From the NCBI RefSeq assembly GCF_964026585.1, contig NZ_OZ032160.1:248001-312000 (forward strand): a stretch of DNA of 64,000 nt, in the 5' to 3' direction. The DNA comes from Candidatus Endowatersipora endosymbiont of Watersipora subatra (GTDB lineage Bacteria; Pseudomonadota; Alphaproteobacteria; Rhizobiales; Rhizobiaceae). Of the stretch, positions 30,757 to 42,687 are shown one piece after another (within the stretch, counting starts at the first letter, position 1; each line of letters starts with the position of its first letter). The notes below the pieces were generated by a model that was not told where the DNA came from, did no database searches, and worked only from the letters and a program-made list of their open reading frames with translations. The position numbers were made by a program, and so were the translations under genes.

Positions 30757-31200
30757 AAGGGGTGCTCCTGAAAAGGCAAAAAGATGTAACGTAATCAGAA
30801 TTCACGTCGAAAATATGTCTTTTGGACTAGTGTTGCAACACATATCATTACCTTCTTAAATTAGAAGCGCATCATTAAATGAATCATGTTACCATGACCA
30901 TGAACTGAACTAAAAATAATAGCTAATCAACCAGAATAACTTATGTCTTTTTCTCATCTGAATAAATTATTAAACTATTGTACTATTGGCCTTTTATCAC
31001 TATTTAAGCGTAGACATTGTGCAATGAAATATAATCATAAAAATTTCTATCGAAATAGAAGATCGTTAAGAACCTAATCCTCATTAGGAGATAAGGATGA
31101 TTATTAAAAAAAACAGTTAAGAAATGTGAGACCATTCAGGATCATTTTTATAATTATTTTTGGCTCGAGTTAAGAAATTTAGATAAACAAGGCCTTTTTA
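30757..31200. other. 444-base divergent gap between cycM and kdsB
   Basis: Promoters for both genes must lie here. One structure stands out: CCTAAT-CCTC-ATTAGG (31073-31088), whose 3' arm runs into AGGAG. This is followed by a seven-codon ORF (M-I-I-K-K-N-S) at 31097-31120. kdsB itself starts at 31201 with no obvious ribosome binding site. Nothing else is recognisable. Confidence 0.45.
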
Positions 31201-31935
31201 ATGAATCAATCTACCTCCATTGTGATCATTCCTGCCCGCATGTCATCCATACGTTTACCTGGTAAGCCACTAGCAGATATTGCCGGAATCCCTATGATTG
31301 TTCAGGTTTTGAAGCGAGCACTAGAAGCCGATGTAGGTCAGGTGATTGTGGCAACTGATACACAAAAAGTAGCAAATGTGGTGAGAGAGTATGGTGGGAA
31401 AGCCATTATGACACGTCTTAATCATCTTTCTGGCTCCGATCGAATCTGGGAAGCACTTCAAAGACTGGATCCTCAGAGTAGGTTTGAGACCATCATCAAT
31501 GTTCAGGGTGATTTACCAACTATTGCTCCTGAAGTCATTCGATCTAGCATCCTACCGCTAGATAACAAGCATGTTGCACTTGCAACACTAGCAACGCAAA
31601 TCATCAGCGATCAAGATCGAAATAATCCGAATGTGGTGAAACTCGTGGGATCACCGGTTTCTCATAAGCAATTGCGAGCCCTCTATTTCACTCGTGTCAC
31701 AGCACCATGGGGTGAAGGACCTCTTTATCATCATATAGGACTTTATGCCTGGCGAAGAACAGCACTTCATCGATTTATATCATTACCACCTTCTTCACTT
31801 GAATTACGCGAAAAATTAGAACAGCTAAGGGCATTGGAAGACGGTATGCGTGTTGATGCTTCTATAGTTGATATCCCGTTCTTCGGCGTTGATACACAGG
31901 AAGATCTTGAGAAGGCTCGTCAACTCTTATCCTAG
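31201..31935 (+). CDS. kdsB: 3-deoxy-manno-octulosonate cytidylyltransferase
   Basis: KdsB (244 residues) activates Kdo as CMP-Kdo for the inner core of lipopolysaccharide. The nucleotide-binding opening is [25 protein letters not shown] carries the metal-binding aspartate. The substrate region [15 protein letters not shown] is conserved. In rhizobia kdsB is normally followed by pheA; here pgk follows. The gene shows that the organism makes Kdo-containing LPS. Confidence 0.96.
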   Translation: MNQSTSIVIIPARMSSIRLPGKPLADIAGIPMIVQVLKRALEADVGQVIVATDTQKVANVVREYGGKAIMTRLNHLSGSDRIWEALQRLDPQSRFETIINVQGDLPTIAPEVIRSSILPLDNKHVALATLATQIISDQDRNNPNVVKLVGSPVSHKQLRALYFTRVTAPWGEGPLYHHIGLYAWRRTALHRFISLPPSSLELREKLEQLRALEDGMRVDASIVDIPFFGVDTQEDLEKARQLLS

Positions 31936-32008
31936 AGACAGTTTACTCATGTCATCAGGAAATGAGGATTGCTTTAAGTTAAGATAACGTCTTATGGAGG
32001 AAATAGAT

Positions 32009-33238
32009 TTGAGCCAGCTTAAGACGCTTGATCATATAGGAGAAATAGACGGTAAACGTGTTTTAGTACGTGTTGATATTAATGTACCGATCGTTAATGG
32101 GATTGTCAGTGACAAAACGAGAATTGAGAGACTTGAGTTGACGATTTCTGAATTATCATCAAAGGGAGCAAAAGTTATTTTGCTCGCGCATTTCGGACGA
32201 CCTAAAGGTGAGGTGGTCGCTGAAATATCACTCTCTCGAGTTATTCCAGTGCTTTGTGAAGTCTTTGGCAAAACTGTGAGTTTTGCTTCTGATTGTCGTG
32301 GTGAAATCGCCATTCATGCCATTGAGAATATGAATAATGGTGATATTTTGTTGTTAGAAAATACACGATTTCACGCATCCGAAGAAAAGAATTGTTCGTC
32401 CTTTAGCAAAGAATTAGCTAGTTTAGGAGATATTTTCGTTAATGATGCGTTCTCTTCTGCACATCGTGCCCATGCATCGACAACTGGTATTGCAAACTAT
32501 TTACCCTCTTATGCAGGACGCACAATGCAAGCAGAGATTGAAGCCTTAGAGCGTGGGTTAGGGAGACCTGTTCATCCAGTCATTGCAATTATTGGTGGAA
32601 CCAAGGTTGCGACCAAAATTCATATGTTAGCTCATTTGGTTAGCAAGGTTGACTATTTGGTTATTGGTGGTGGCATGGCTAATACATTTCTTTCATCGAT
32701 CGGCGTGGGGGTTGGGACTTCTTTTTGTGAGCATCATCTGGGTGATATGGCACGTTCTATCATGGAGAAAGCGAGGACAGTAGGCTGCGAAATTATTTTA
32801 CCGACCGATGTGGTGGTTTCTGATAAATTTTCATCTAACAGCTCACATGAAATAGTTGTAGCCAATGCTGTTGGCGATAAAAGAATGATTCTGGATGCAG
32901 GGCCTGTTTCTGTTGAAATTATCGCTAATCGTATTGCTAGTTCTAATACATTAATTTGGAATGGTCCTTTAGGTGCATTTGAATTAAAACCCTTTGATCA
33001 CGCAACAATTGTGACTGCTGAATGTGCTGCATCTGCTACCCAAAAAGGCTATCTCGTATCAGTGGCTGGGGGAGGAGATACCGTGTCAGCTCTCAACCAT
33101 GCTGGTGTTAGCGATCGATTTACTTATGTCTCGACCGCAGGTGGTGCATTTCTTGAATGGATAGAAGGTAAAAGACTACCCAGTATAGCACTTCTGAAGA
33201 AAGAAGTCCATTTTCATTCGGAAAGGCCTGGCCTTTAA
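32009..33238 (+). CDS. pgk: Phosphoglycerate kinase
   Basis: Pgk transfers a phosphate from 1,3-bisphosphoglycerate to ADP in glycolysis (reverse in gluconeogenesis). The opening GKRVLVRVDINVP, the phosphate-binding LLAHFGRPKG and the nucleotide-site VSVAGGGDTVSAL are intact. I place the start at the TTG at 32009: GGAGG lies 8 bases upstream and the protein then begins M-SQLKTLD, like its relatives. The ATG at 31994 lies before that ribosome binding site. Length about 409. The class I aldolase gene follows 28 bases later, so the two are probably co-transcribed. Confidence 0.95.
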   Translation: MSQLKTLDHIGEIDGKRVLVRVDINVPIVNGIVSDKTRIERLELTISELSSKGAKVILLAHFGRPKGEVVAEISLSRVIPVLCEVFGKTVSFASDCRGEIAIHAIENMNNGDILLLENTRFHASEEKNCSSFSKELASLGDIFVNDAFSSAHRAHASTTGIANYLPSYAGRTMQAEIEALERGLGRPVHPVIAIIGGTKVATKIHMLAHLVSKVDYLVIGGGMANTFLSSIGVGVGTSFCEHHLGDMARSIMEKARTVGCEIILPTDVVVSDKFSSNSSHEIVVANAVGDKRMILDAGPVSVEIIANRIASSNTLIWNGPLGAFELKPFDHATIVTAECAASATQKGYLVSVAGGGDTVSALNHAGVSDRFTYVSTAGGAFLEWIEGKRLPSIALLKKEVHFHSERPGL

Positions 33239-33266
33239 GTAAATCAGTGATCATAGGAGTCATATC

Positions 33267-34295
33267 ATGAGGAAAAGAATAGAAGAAATTGCGGAAACTT
33301 TAGTCCGATCAGGCCAAGGTATCCTGGCAGCTGATGAATCCAATAATACGATAAAGAAACGCTTTGACTCCATTGGCATTGAGAACACAGAATATAATCG
33401 TCGTTCTTATCGTGAGTTGTTGTTTCGTACGAAAGGGGCGATGAATGACAATATTTCTGGTGTAATCTTATTTGAGGAAACTTTGTACCAAAAGGCAAAA
33501 GATGGTACATCGTTTGTCGATTTAATACGAGAAGCGAACGCTATTCCTGGAGTGAAAGCGGATAGAGGATCCTTTGTTCTTGCAGGACATCCTGGAGAAA
33601 TAGTGACGGAAGGTCTTGATGGATTACGTGATCGTTTGATCAAATATTATGAATCTGGTGCGCAGTTCGCCAAGTGGCGTGCCGTAATTACTATTAATGA
33701 TGCATTACCAAGTCTTTCCGGCATCAAGGCTAACGCTCATGCACTCGCTCGCTATGCTTCTGTGTGTCAGGATCTTGGTATTGTACCAATTGTTGAGCCA
33801 GAGGTAAAAATGGATAGTGAACCGGCGGATCATACCATTGAACGTTGCGAGAAAGTTACAAGTGCTGTTTTAAAAACTGTCTTTGACGAACTTCATGATC
33901 AGCAGGTCCTGCTAGAAGGAATAATACTCAAACCTAATATGGTATTGCCAGGAATCAAGTGTTGCCGTCAGTCGACTCCTGATGAAGTATCAGCTCATAC
34001 TGTTCGTGTTTTGAAACGCTATGTTCCTTCTGCTGTTCCTGGAATTGCCTTTTTATCCGGAGGACAATCTGATATTCAGGCAACGTCTAATCTAGCAGCG
34101 ATAAACGCACAGTATGATATGCCTTGGACAGTCACTTATTCCTATGGCCGTGCCTTGCAGGCATCTTGTTTAAAAATTTGGGGCGGTCAGATTGAAAATA
34201 CACTCAATGCACAAAAAACCTTTGCTCACCGTGCACGTATGAATGGACTAGCTACATTAGGAAAGTGGGATAACTCACAAGAGAAATCAATTTAG
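33267..34295 (+). CDS. Class I fructose-bisphosphate aldolase
   Basis: Aldolase of the eukaryotic-like class I family (342 residues), which uses a lysine Schiff base instead of zinc. It cleaves or forms fructose 1,6-bisphosphate. The opening GQGILAADESNNTIKKRF, the substrate segment FAKWRAVITI and the Schiff-base region LLEGIILKPNMVLPG are all present. AGGAG lies 9 bases before the ATG. With pgk just before it and pckA nearby, the window carries three enzymes of the gluconeogenic route. It converges on gyrB. Confidence 0.95.
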   Translation: MRKRIEEIAETLVRSGQGILAADESNNTIKKRFDSIGIENTEYNRRSYRELLFRTKGAMNDNISGVILFEETLYQKAKDGTSFVDLIREANAIPGVKADRGSFVLAGHPGEIVTEGLDGLRDRLIKYYESGAQFAKWRAVITINDALPSLSGIKANAHALARYASVCQDLGIVPIVEPEVKMDSEPADHTIERCEKVTSAVLKTVFDELHDQQVLLEGIILKPNMVLPGIKCCRQSTPDEVSAHTVRVLKRYVPSAVPGIAFLSGGQSDIQATSNLAAINAQYDMPWTVTYSYGRALQASCLKIWGGQIENTLNAQKTFAHRARMNGLATLGKWDNSQEKSI

Positions 34296-34392
34296 ATCTT
34301 TATTCTCTTTTATATTTTAGAGTACTGACCCCGAAGAAATTCAAAGGAATGAATTACGAGCTACGAGCACTAACTGAAGATTCAGTTAAATT

Positions 34393-36870
<2,478 letters not shown>

Positions 36871-36912
36871 CTATCCCCCAGTCTGGTCATCTGTAATACC
36901 GAATCAAAAATT

Positions 36913-36932
36913 ACACTTAAGATCTTAAGTGT
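36913..36932 (-). terminator. Perfect 20-bp palindrome between dut and gyrB
   Basis: ACACTTAAGATCTTAAGTGT is its own reverse complement. Read on the minus strand, the direction of both flanking genes, it is followed by AATTTTTG. It could form an eight-pair hairpin with a GATC loop and a T run, ending dut transcription. It could equally be a protein-binding site in the gyrB promoter region. Confidence 0.5.
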
Positions 36933-36993
36933 TTAGGGGAAGAATTCCAATTTTTTTGTCCTTAAAACTTTTATAATTAAACTGAATTAAGAA

Positions 36994-37446
36994 TTAAATT
37001 CCAGTGGAACCAAACCCACCCGACCCTCTGTTAGTATCAGAAAGCTCAGTAGATTGTTCAATAGTGACTCGAATAACAGGCGCTACCACCAATTGGGCAA
37101 TCCGCATACCATGCTTGACAATGAAATACTGATCTGAAAGGTTAATGAGAGCAATTTTCACTTCACCGCGATAATCTTCATCAATGGTGCCTGGAGCATT
37201 TAACACCGTGATTCCGAATTTAACCGCTAAGCTAGAACGAGGCCTTACCTGACCTTCATGGCCTTGTGGTAGCTCCAGGCAAAGTCCGGTGGGAATCAAC
37301 TCTCTTCTTCCAGGTGGCAGTACAATTGTATTTTCAAGACCGAGTGCAGCTCTCAGATCCATTCCTGCTGAATTAGCGCTTTCATAAGAAGGGAAGACCA
37401 GATCATAAGCATGTTCAAATCGAAAAATTTTAACGATAGTTTTCAT
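36994..37446 (-). CDS. dut: dUTP diphosphatase
   Basis: Homotrimeric dUTPase (150 residues), which hydrolyses dUTP to dUMP and keeps uracil out of DNA. The five family motifs are visible: [17 protein letters not shown], the uracil-binding [25 protein letters not shown] and the C-terminal [10 protein letters not shown] arm. Its ATG overlaps the aroA stop by four bases, so it is translated from the same message. Confidence 0.96.
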   Translation of the reverse strand: MKTIVKIFRFEHAYDLVFPSYESANSAGMDLRAALGLENTIVLPPGRRELIPTGLCLELPQGHEGQVRPRSSLAVKFGITVLNAPGTIDEDYRGEVKIALINLSDQYFIVKHGMRIAQLVVAPVIRVTIEQSTELSDTNRGSGGFGSTGI

Positions 37447-38801
37447 GGATTAAACCCTCCGATGCCTTTCTTTATCGTTAGCTTTGCACCCAGTGATTTC
37501 ATCAAGTAAAGGAAGGTACAAAAAAACGGATTCTTGGTGTTAATATCATTGACACCAATCGGAAAGTGGGATGCCATTCCCATTACCAAAAAACTCATAG
37601 CTATTCTATGATCACAATCCGTGCCCACGATTCCCCCACCCTTAACCTTTCCGTTTCCACCAACAATGATCAATCCATCCTTACCTTCTTCACATACCAC
37701 ACCATTGGCTTTGAGTCCTTCTACTGTTACTGACAGACGATCGCATTCATTTCCCTTTATACCGCGTATTCGAGTCTCACCCTTAGCAAAGGACGCTGCA
37801 ACGGCAAGCAGAGGATATTCATTAGTCAATAATGGTGTGCGTTCCGACGGCACATCGATCGCAGAAAGCTGACTATGGCGGACTCTGATGGTTATGATGG
37901 TGTCATGACTAAACGAGTTCTGCTCTAAAATATCTATACCTGCCCCCATTTCAATCAGTGTCTTGAACAATCCAGCTTTTCTTGTGGGGGGAACTAGAAG
38001 ATTTCTAATGATTATATCAGAACTTGGCACAATTAACCCGGCAACAATAACAAAGCTTGCCGAAAGAAAATCACTAGGGATGATTATATCCTGTGCGATT
38101 AGATCTTTGTGACCCGTTATCGAAATATAGCGTCTCTCTTTTTTTTCAACATGAATTGAGATATTAGCACCAAATCTAGCCAGCATTTTTTCAGTACAAT
38201 CTCGGTTACTGACGGGCTCTATAACGGTTGTAATCCCTGCGATGTTTAGACCAGCTAAAAGGATGGCAGATTTAATATGGAAAGAGGCAACAGATAGCTT
38301 ATAGATAATGGGCATGGGCAAAGGGGCCCCTTGGATCCTAATTGGTAATCTATCTCCCTTTTTTGAATCAACCTGAAGTCCGGTAAGGAGTAAAGGATCA
38401 AGAATGGTTCCTATTGAAAAAGAGGAATCACCGATAAAGGTAACAGGAAAATCATAACTTGAAACAAGGCCAATAGTTAGTTTAGATCCAGTTTCAGAAT
38501 TGCCAAAGTTGAGGGATTTATGGGGACTTAGTAAAGATCCGTTACCGATTCCATTGATAAGCCAATGATCACCTTCTTTATGGATATTCGCACCCAGTGC
38601 ACGCATTGCATGAGTAGTTGCGATAATATCATCCGCTTCTAAAAGGCCTGAAATACAGGTTTGACCATCTGCAATCGCGCCAAGAATAAGTGAAAGGTGA
38701 GATATAGACTGATCACCAGGAATTTTTACTTGTCCTGATAAAGAGGATACCGGATCGCTCACTATAGGCAACATGGGATCATCGAACTTATGATATAGCA
38801 T
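37443..38801 (-). CDS. aroA: 3-phosphoshikimate 1-carboxyvinyltransferase (EPSP synthase)
   Basis: AroA (452 residues) joins PEP to shikimate 3-phosphate on the way to chorismate. The protein begins with the substrate loop region [25 protein letters not shown]; the usual K-S-R wording is [10 protein letters not shown] here. Other landmarks are [35 protein letters not shown] and the C-terminal [14 protein letters not shown]. Rhizobial aroA is usually followed by cmk and rpsA; here dut and gyrB follow instead. The N of the usual NSG(T/N) motif at residues near 100 is kept, but the exact spacing should be checked by alignment. Confidence 0.93.
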   Translation of the reverse strand: MLYHKFDDPMLPIVSDPVSSLSGQVKIPGDQSISHLSLILGAIADGQTCISGLLEADDIIATTHAMRALGANIHKEGDHWLINGIGNGSLLSPHKSLNFGNSETGSKLTIGLVSSYDFPVTFIGDSSFSIGTILDPLLLTGLQVDSKKGDRLPIRIQGAPLPMPIIYKLSVASFHIKSAILLAGLNIAGITTVIEPVSNRDCTEKMLARFGANISIHVEKKERRYISITGHKDLIAQDIIIPSDFLSASFVIVAGLIVPSSDIIIRNLLVPPTRKAGLFKTLIEMGAGIDILEQNSFSHDTIITIRVRHSQLSAIDVPSERTPLLTNEYPLLAVAASFAKGETRIRGIKGNECDRLSVTVEGLKANGVVCEEGKDGLIIVGGNGKVKGGGIVGTDCDHRIAMSFLVMGMASHFPIGVNDINTKNPFFCTFLYLMKSLGAKLTIKKGIGGFNP

Positions 38802-38970
38802 TTTTCTCTATTTGTTATCATCTCTATAATAGTAGCTTTTGGGGCAAATGTGTTTGACAACAACTAATAATAATATTAATCATTCCCATCATTATAAACT
38901 TATCATTTTTGACTAGAGTTTTCGGTCTCCATTTAAGGTGGAAGTCAAAATTATTTCAAGAGGCTTACCC

Positions 38971-39315
38971 TTGGCAAAAGCAGAACTCGGAAGGAAGTGC
39001 CTTTGTTCCAGCTGTGCAGCAAAGTACTATGATCTTAACCGCAATCCAATTATTTGTCCGAAGTGTGGTGCAGAAGTTGTAATTGATGAAACTGCGAAGA
39101 CCAAGATAGAAAAGAAAATGGAAACTCAGAGATCGATGGATGATGATCATCTAGAGGGCAGCAGGAACGAATCCATCTCTTTAGAAGAAGATAATAGTGG
39201 TGATATATCTGACGTTGACATCGAAGATGACGATACAGGTGAGAGTTCTTTCCTTGAAGATGATGAAATGTCTTCTATTATTCCTGTTCATGGAAATGAA
39301 AAGGAAGACACATGA
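38971..39315 (+). CDS. TIGR02300 zinc-ribbon / acidic-tail protein
   Basis: Short alphaproteobacterial protein with an N-terminal zinc ribbon (CLCSSC and CPKCG around the FYDLN-like YYDLNRNPII) and a strongly acidic C-terminal half. Function unknown; the family is often found beside aroA and a tRNA-Ala gene, exactly as here. The best start is the TTG at 38971: AAGAGG lies about 9 bases upstream and the protein then begins M-AKAELGRKC like its relatives. A longer frame from a GTG at 38938 exists. Length about 114 residues. Confidence 0.87.
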   Translation: MAKAELGRKCLCSSCAAKYYDLNRNPIICPKCGAEVVIDETAKTKIEKKMETQRSMDDDHLEGSRNESISLEEDNSGDISDVDIEDDDTGESSFLEDDEMSSIIPVHGNEKEDT

Positions 39316-39330
39316 TCCTATTTCAGTGAA

Positions 39331-39406
<76 letters not shown>

Positions 39407-39492
39407 TTTATTACGAGTCAGTACTCGAGATATTCTTGATGAATGCCTATCAAAATCCTATTACTGTTAAGTTTTTTTGATTATAAAAAATG

Positions 39493-39529
39493 ATTGACTT
39501 CGCATGAAGCTCTCTCAATTGAAGTCAAT
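39493..39529. promoter_or_regulatory. 9-bp inverted repeat upstream of the DUF1036 gene
   Basis: ATTGACTTC (39493-39501) and GAAGTCAAT (39521-39529) are perfect arms around 19 bases. They lie in the 240-base gap between tRNA-Ala and the DUF1036 gene. Function is unknown; a hairpin in a leader or small RNA, or an operator, are options. Confidence 0.3.
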
Positions 39530-39646
39530 GGAAATTAATATTATGATACGATACAATTGAATCCTCTTCAATATCGAAAATTATATTTAAAAAAAAATCC
39601 ATAGTGATATCTGCTTCAAGCATTAACGGAAAATGATTAGAATCAA

Positions 39647-40099
39647 GTGATTATGAAGACATCAATAACACCATTCCTCTTGCTTAAACTTTTAGTTGTA
39701 GGAATCCTTCTACTGTTAATGAGTCTTCCTAGTTCAGCCCAAATAAAAGTCTGTAATGATACAAAAAATCTTGTTGGTGTCGCCGTTGGTTATCGTAATC
39801 AAGGCAGATGGATTACTGAAGGTTGGTGGCGTATACCTTCGAATCTATGTGAATCAGTTATCGAAGGGGACCTCACTTCACGGTACTATTATCTCTATTC
39901 TGAAGATGCTGTAACCAACCAAAAATGGGATGGTCCGATTTTGATGTGCATATCCAGCAGACAATTCAAAATCAATGGTCTACAGGATTGTTATGCACGA
40001 GGTTATGAAAAAATAGGCTTCTTCGAGGTTGATACGGGTGACCAAACCTTTTGGCGAGTACGACTGACTGACCGAATTAATTTAAATAGAAAGAAATGA
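39647..40099 (+). CDS. Secreted DUF1036 protein
   Basis: A 150-residue exported protein of the DUF1036 family, unknown function. A signal peptide is clear (hydrophobic stretch about 10-28, cleavage near SSA-QIK). The mature part has the family pattern KVCNDTKNLVGVAVGYR, WITEGWWRIPSNLCESVI, YYYLYSEDA and CISSRQFKINGLQDCYARGYEKIGFFEVDTG. Four cysteines in the mature protein suggest disulphides. The first or the third codon could be the start. A long non-coding gap follows. Confidence 0.88.
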   Translation: MIMKTSITPFLLLKLLVVGILLLLMSLPSSAQIKVCNDTKNLVGVAVGYRNQGRWITEGWWRIPSNLCESVIEGDLTSRYYYLYSEDAVTNQKWDGPILMCISSRQFKINGLQDCYARGYEKIGFFEVDTGDQTFWRVRLTDRINLNRKK

Positions 40100-40792
40100 G
40101 TCTGAATGAAGCGTTACGCAGGGTAAAAATACTAGCAACCCATTAAAAAGTTTTCGCAACCTTGATAGGTCTTTTGATCGATCTTTAGCTTCCAAAGCCC
40201 TCTTGGCGCTTGAGTGTCTTTGGAAAACGGGAAGATTGCTCTACTCTATTACTCTTTGATAGAGGCTCAAATGTCGGAGTTCAGGAATTGAAAATCAAAT
40301 GATGGAGTCAATAATTTCAGTATCAGCCCTATGAAGTCTCTGATTTAGTCTCCCTTTGACTCTGTAAAAACTATGAAATTCCATTGCTAAAGCAATTGAA
40401 CAGGACCAAGTCTAAAGTCTACACAAAGAACTTCCTAGCCTCATCGACAGAACACAGAAGCAAACAGGGGCAAGGGTCTGAAGGCCATCTCTTTTTGCAG
40501 CGGCGCAGATTGCGAATACACAATTGTACGCTTCACGGCATCAGACGTTTTCGACTAGATAAACCAATTTGAGCACTTTCAGACGAGAGGATTGGCTATC
40601 GATCGAAAGCCTTCAGAGTTGTTGATTTTCAAAGACAGGAGAACGTATAATTATTTTCGAACGAAAATGATAAGAATTGCCTATATTAAACCGACGGTCT
40701 TGTCTTTTCAAGAAATTGAGAATTTAATAAGGCTAAGCTAGTCATTTTAATTGATTCATAGACGGCTTATAGATTAGAGATTAGCTTAAAGC
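40100..40792. other. Roughly 690-base gap between DUF1036 gene and rpmJ
   Basis: No intact gene is supported. A 62-codon frame at 40384-40572 has no recognisable product. A different frame, 40439-40741, is open except for one TAG and has GC-richer codons in its first part (listed separately). TTGATT (40622-40627) and TATAAT (40646-40651), 18 bases apart, resemble a good plus-strand promoter; ATTTTCG-AA-CGAAAAT follows at 40653-40668. Confidence 0.45.
40439..40741 (+). pseudogene. Possible gene relic with one in-frame stop
   Basis: A frame of 100 codons interrupted only by TAG at 40556-40558. The first part reads as plausible protein (for example GLKAISFCSGADCEYTIVRF), with codons richer in G and C than the surrounding spacer. 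The second part contains RTYNYFRTKMIRIAYI. I do not recognise a family and there is no convincing start. Rhizobia often have further genes between a DUF1036 gene and rpmJ, so a decayed gene is conceivable. An open stretch of this length can also occur by chance. Confidence 0.22.
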
Positions 40793-40918
40793 TTAACCCT
40801 GACGAGCTTTGAAACGAGGGTTTAATTTGTTTATAATGCAAAGACGACCTCTACGGCGAACAATACGGTTTGATCTGTGACGAGATTTTAGGGATCTTAG
40901 TGAATTTCTTATTTTCAT
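40793..40918 (-). CDS. rpmJ: 50S ribosomal protein L36
   Basis: A 41-residue L36 found by reading the minus strand. It begins [20 protein letters not shown] and ends [13 protein letters not shown]. This is the alphaproteobacterial C-minus form that lacks the zinc-binding C-C-C-H set of the E. coli protein; a single cysteine remains. Highly basic, as expected for an rRNA-binding protein. It stands alone about 210 bases from phoB on the same strand. Confidence 0.95.
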   Translation of the reverse strand: MKIRNSLRSLKSRHRSNRIVRRRGRLCIINKLNPRFKARQG

Positions 40919-41001
40919 TTTTATCAACAACCTACCTTAGAGTAAAATTAAAAAAATAAGGAAGCCGAACTAAAAAATAAAAAAAAGACACTCCTTGATT
41001 A

Positions 41002-41031
41002 AATTTAGAGACATTTATTAGCATCTGTCAA
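41002..41031 (-). promoter_or_regulatory. Likely rpmJ promoter
   Basis: On the minus strand TTGACA (41031-41026) and TAAATT (41007-41002) are separated by 18 bases, a near-consensus housekeeping promoter about 85 bases upstream of the rpmJ ATG. Confidence 0.4.
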
Positions 41032-41126
41032 TTGATTTTATGAGATTGATAACCCTTTTTTTAAAAATAGAAAGATTCTTAATACGCATAACATGCATAG
41101 AGATTTCTGAGAGAATAACTTAAAAA

Positions 41127-41822
41127 TCAGGCATCTCTGTCTAGAGAATAACCCGTTCCACGTACTGTTCGAATCAGATTGCATGCACCTCCTGAGTTCA
41201 AATTCTTTCTTAACCGACCTACATGTACATCAACGGTGCGAAGATCTACATCAGTATCTTGACCCCAAACCCGGTTTAACAGCATATCACGACTCCAAAC
41301 ACGCTTAGGCCTTTCCATGAAAACTGTTAGAAGTCGATATTCAGTTGGACCCAGTTTTAATGCTTTATTGTTACGACTCGCTCGATGCTGTTCACTATCT
41401 AAAATAATATCTTCAAAAGCAAGAGTTTTACCAGTTGCAGCGGGTCTATTCACTCGAAGTCTGGCCCGAATACGTGCGATTAGTTCATTGACACTATAAG
41501 GTTTGACAACATAATCATCCGCTCCTATTTCAAGTCCTCTTACTCTGTCTTCTTCCTCACCCCGTGCTGTCAAAATAATAATCGGTATCCTTATCGTATC
41601 AGGACTTGATTTTAACTGACGACAAGCTTCAATCCCGGAGACAGACGGCAACATCCAATCCATCACGATAACATCAGGACATTCTTCTCGAGCTCGTAAA
41701 ATTCCTTCTTCACCATCTTCAGCCGTGATGACATGATATCTTTCATTTTTTAGATTATAACATAGAAGTTCAAGCTGAGCGGCCTCGTCTTCAACAATCA
41801 GAATCGTAGCTCTATCAGACAT
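41127..41822 (-). CDS. phoB: Phosphate-regulon response regulator PhoB
   Basis: OmpR-family response regulator (231 residues). The receiver domain (about 5-120) has the acidic pair in VEDE, the phosphorylated aspartate in VIVMDWMLPS, and the conserved K in YVVKPYS. The C-terminal winged helix (about 130-228) includes WSRDMLLNRVWGQDTDVDLRTVDVHVGRLRKNL, a standard PhoB recognition region. It is the last gene of the phoR-pstSCAB-phoU-phoB cluster and probably acts on the Pho box before pstS. Confidence 0.95.
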   Translation of the reverse strand: MSDRATILIVEDEAAQLELLCYNLKNERYHVITAEDGEEGILRAREECPDVIVMDWMLPSVSGIEACRQLKSSPDTIRIPIIILTARGEEEDRVRGLEIGADDYVVKPYSVNELIARIRARLRVNRPAATGKTLAFEDIILDSEQHRASRNNKALKLGPTEYRLLTVFMERPKRVWSRDMLLNRVWGQDTDVDLRTVDVHVGRLRKNLNSGGACNLIRTVRGTGYSLDRDA

Positions 41823-41858
41823 GGTTTTCTTTAATGATTAGGATCATTGCACTGATCT

Positions 41859-42587
41859 TCATTGTCTAGGTTCCAAATAGGTTGTGCAGGTTATATCCCC
41901 TTTCGGGCGTTCATCATCGGGTATTTCTCCTGCAATCATGAAATGTACCTGTTCAGCAATATTGGTTGTATGATCCCCCATTCTTTCTATATTTTTAGAA
42001 ATGAACAGTAGATGCATACAGGGTGTTATATTGCGGGGATCCTCTAGCATATATGTCAAAAGAGCACGGAAAAGGTTATTATGAACTTGATCTACCTCTT
42101 CATCCCGGAGACGAACGTCATCTGCACTGACAATGTCTCGAGCAAGATAAGAGTCGAGTACATCCTTAACCATTTGACAGACCATAAGGCACATGCGCTT
42201 AATAGTTTTAGATGAAGATCCTACTGGTGCAACCTTAGCAAGAATATGAATACGCTTAGCAAGATTTTTGGTATAGTCGCTAATCCGTTCCAGATCCGCC
42301 GCCACTTTCAGAGCCGCTAATACAGCACGTAAATCTTGCGCTTTCGGCTGTCGGAGCGCAATTATTTTGACTACTAAAGCATCTACCTCCTGCTCCAAAG
42401 CATCCACTTCCTTGTCAGCGGAGATTAATTGCTCTGCTAAGTCCAAATCACGACTCACAATGAGATGAGCAGCATCTTCAATCTGATGCTCGACAAGACC
42501 CCCCATTGTCACAACTAAAGTTTCAATCTGTTTTAGATCTTTATCAAATGAAGAGACAATATGGGCATCGTTAACTTCTGATTTCAT
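41859..42587 (-). CDS. phoU: Phosphate signalling protein PhoU
   Basis: PhoU (242 residues) is a helical metal-binding protein that links the Pst transporter to PhoR and represses the Pho response when phosphate is ample. Its two repeats are visible: DLRAVLAALKVAADLERISDYTKNLAKRI and the matching HLLFISKNIERMGDHTTNIAEQVHFMIAGE. The start is the ATG at 42587, preceded by AGGAAG 7 bases away. The frame is open up to 42782, but that would overlap pstB and add sequence foreign to PhoU. Confidence 0.95.
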   Translation of the reverse strand: MKSEVNDAHIVSSFDKDLKQIETLVVTMGGLVEHQIEDAAHLIVSRDLDLAEQLISADKEVDALEQEVDALVVKIIALRQPKAQDLRAVLAALKVAADLERISDYTKNLAKRIHILAKVAPVGSSSKTIKRMCLMVCQMVKDVLDSYLARDIVSADDVRLRDEEVDQVHNNLFRALLTYMLEDPRNITPCMHLLFISKNIERMGDHTTNIAEQVHFMIAGEIPDDERPKGDITCTTYLEPRQ

Positions 42588-42687
42588 TTTGGTCTTCCTA
42601 AGAAGGATAGGATTGATTAATAATGCAATAATGCTTCTTTTTTTAAGGTTTTCTTCTTTTACGATTAGGGTTGGGTGATAAACAATT

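Noticed and set aside
40384..40572. 62-codon ORF in the spacer before rpmJ
   Set aside because: No start signal and a basic, unfamiliar product; a different frame in the same place looks more protein-like, though still doubtful.
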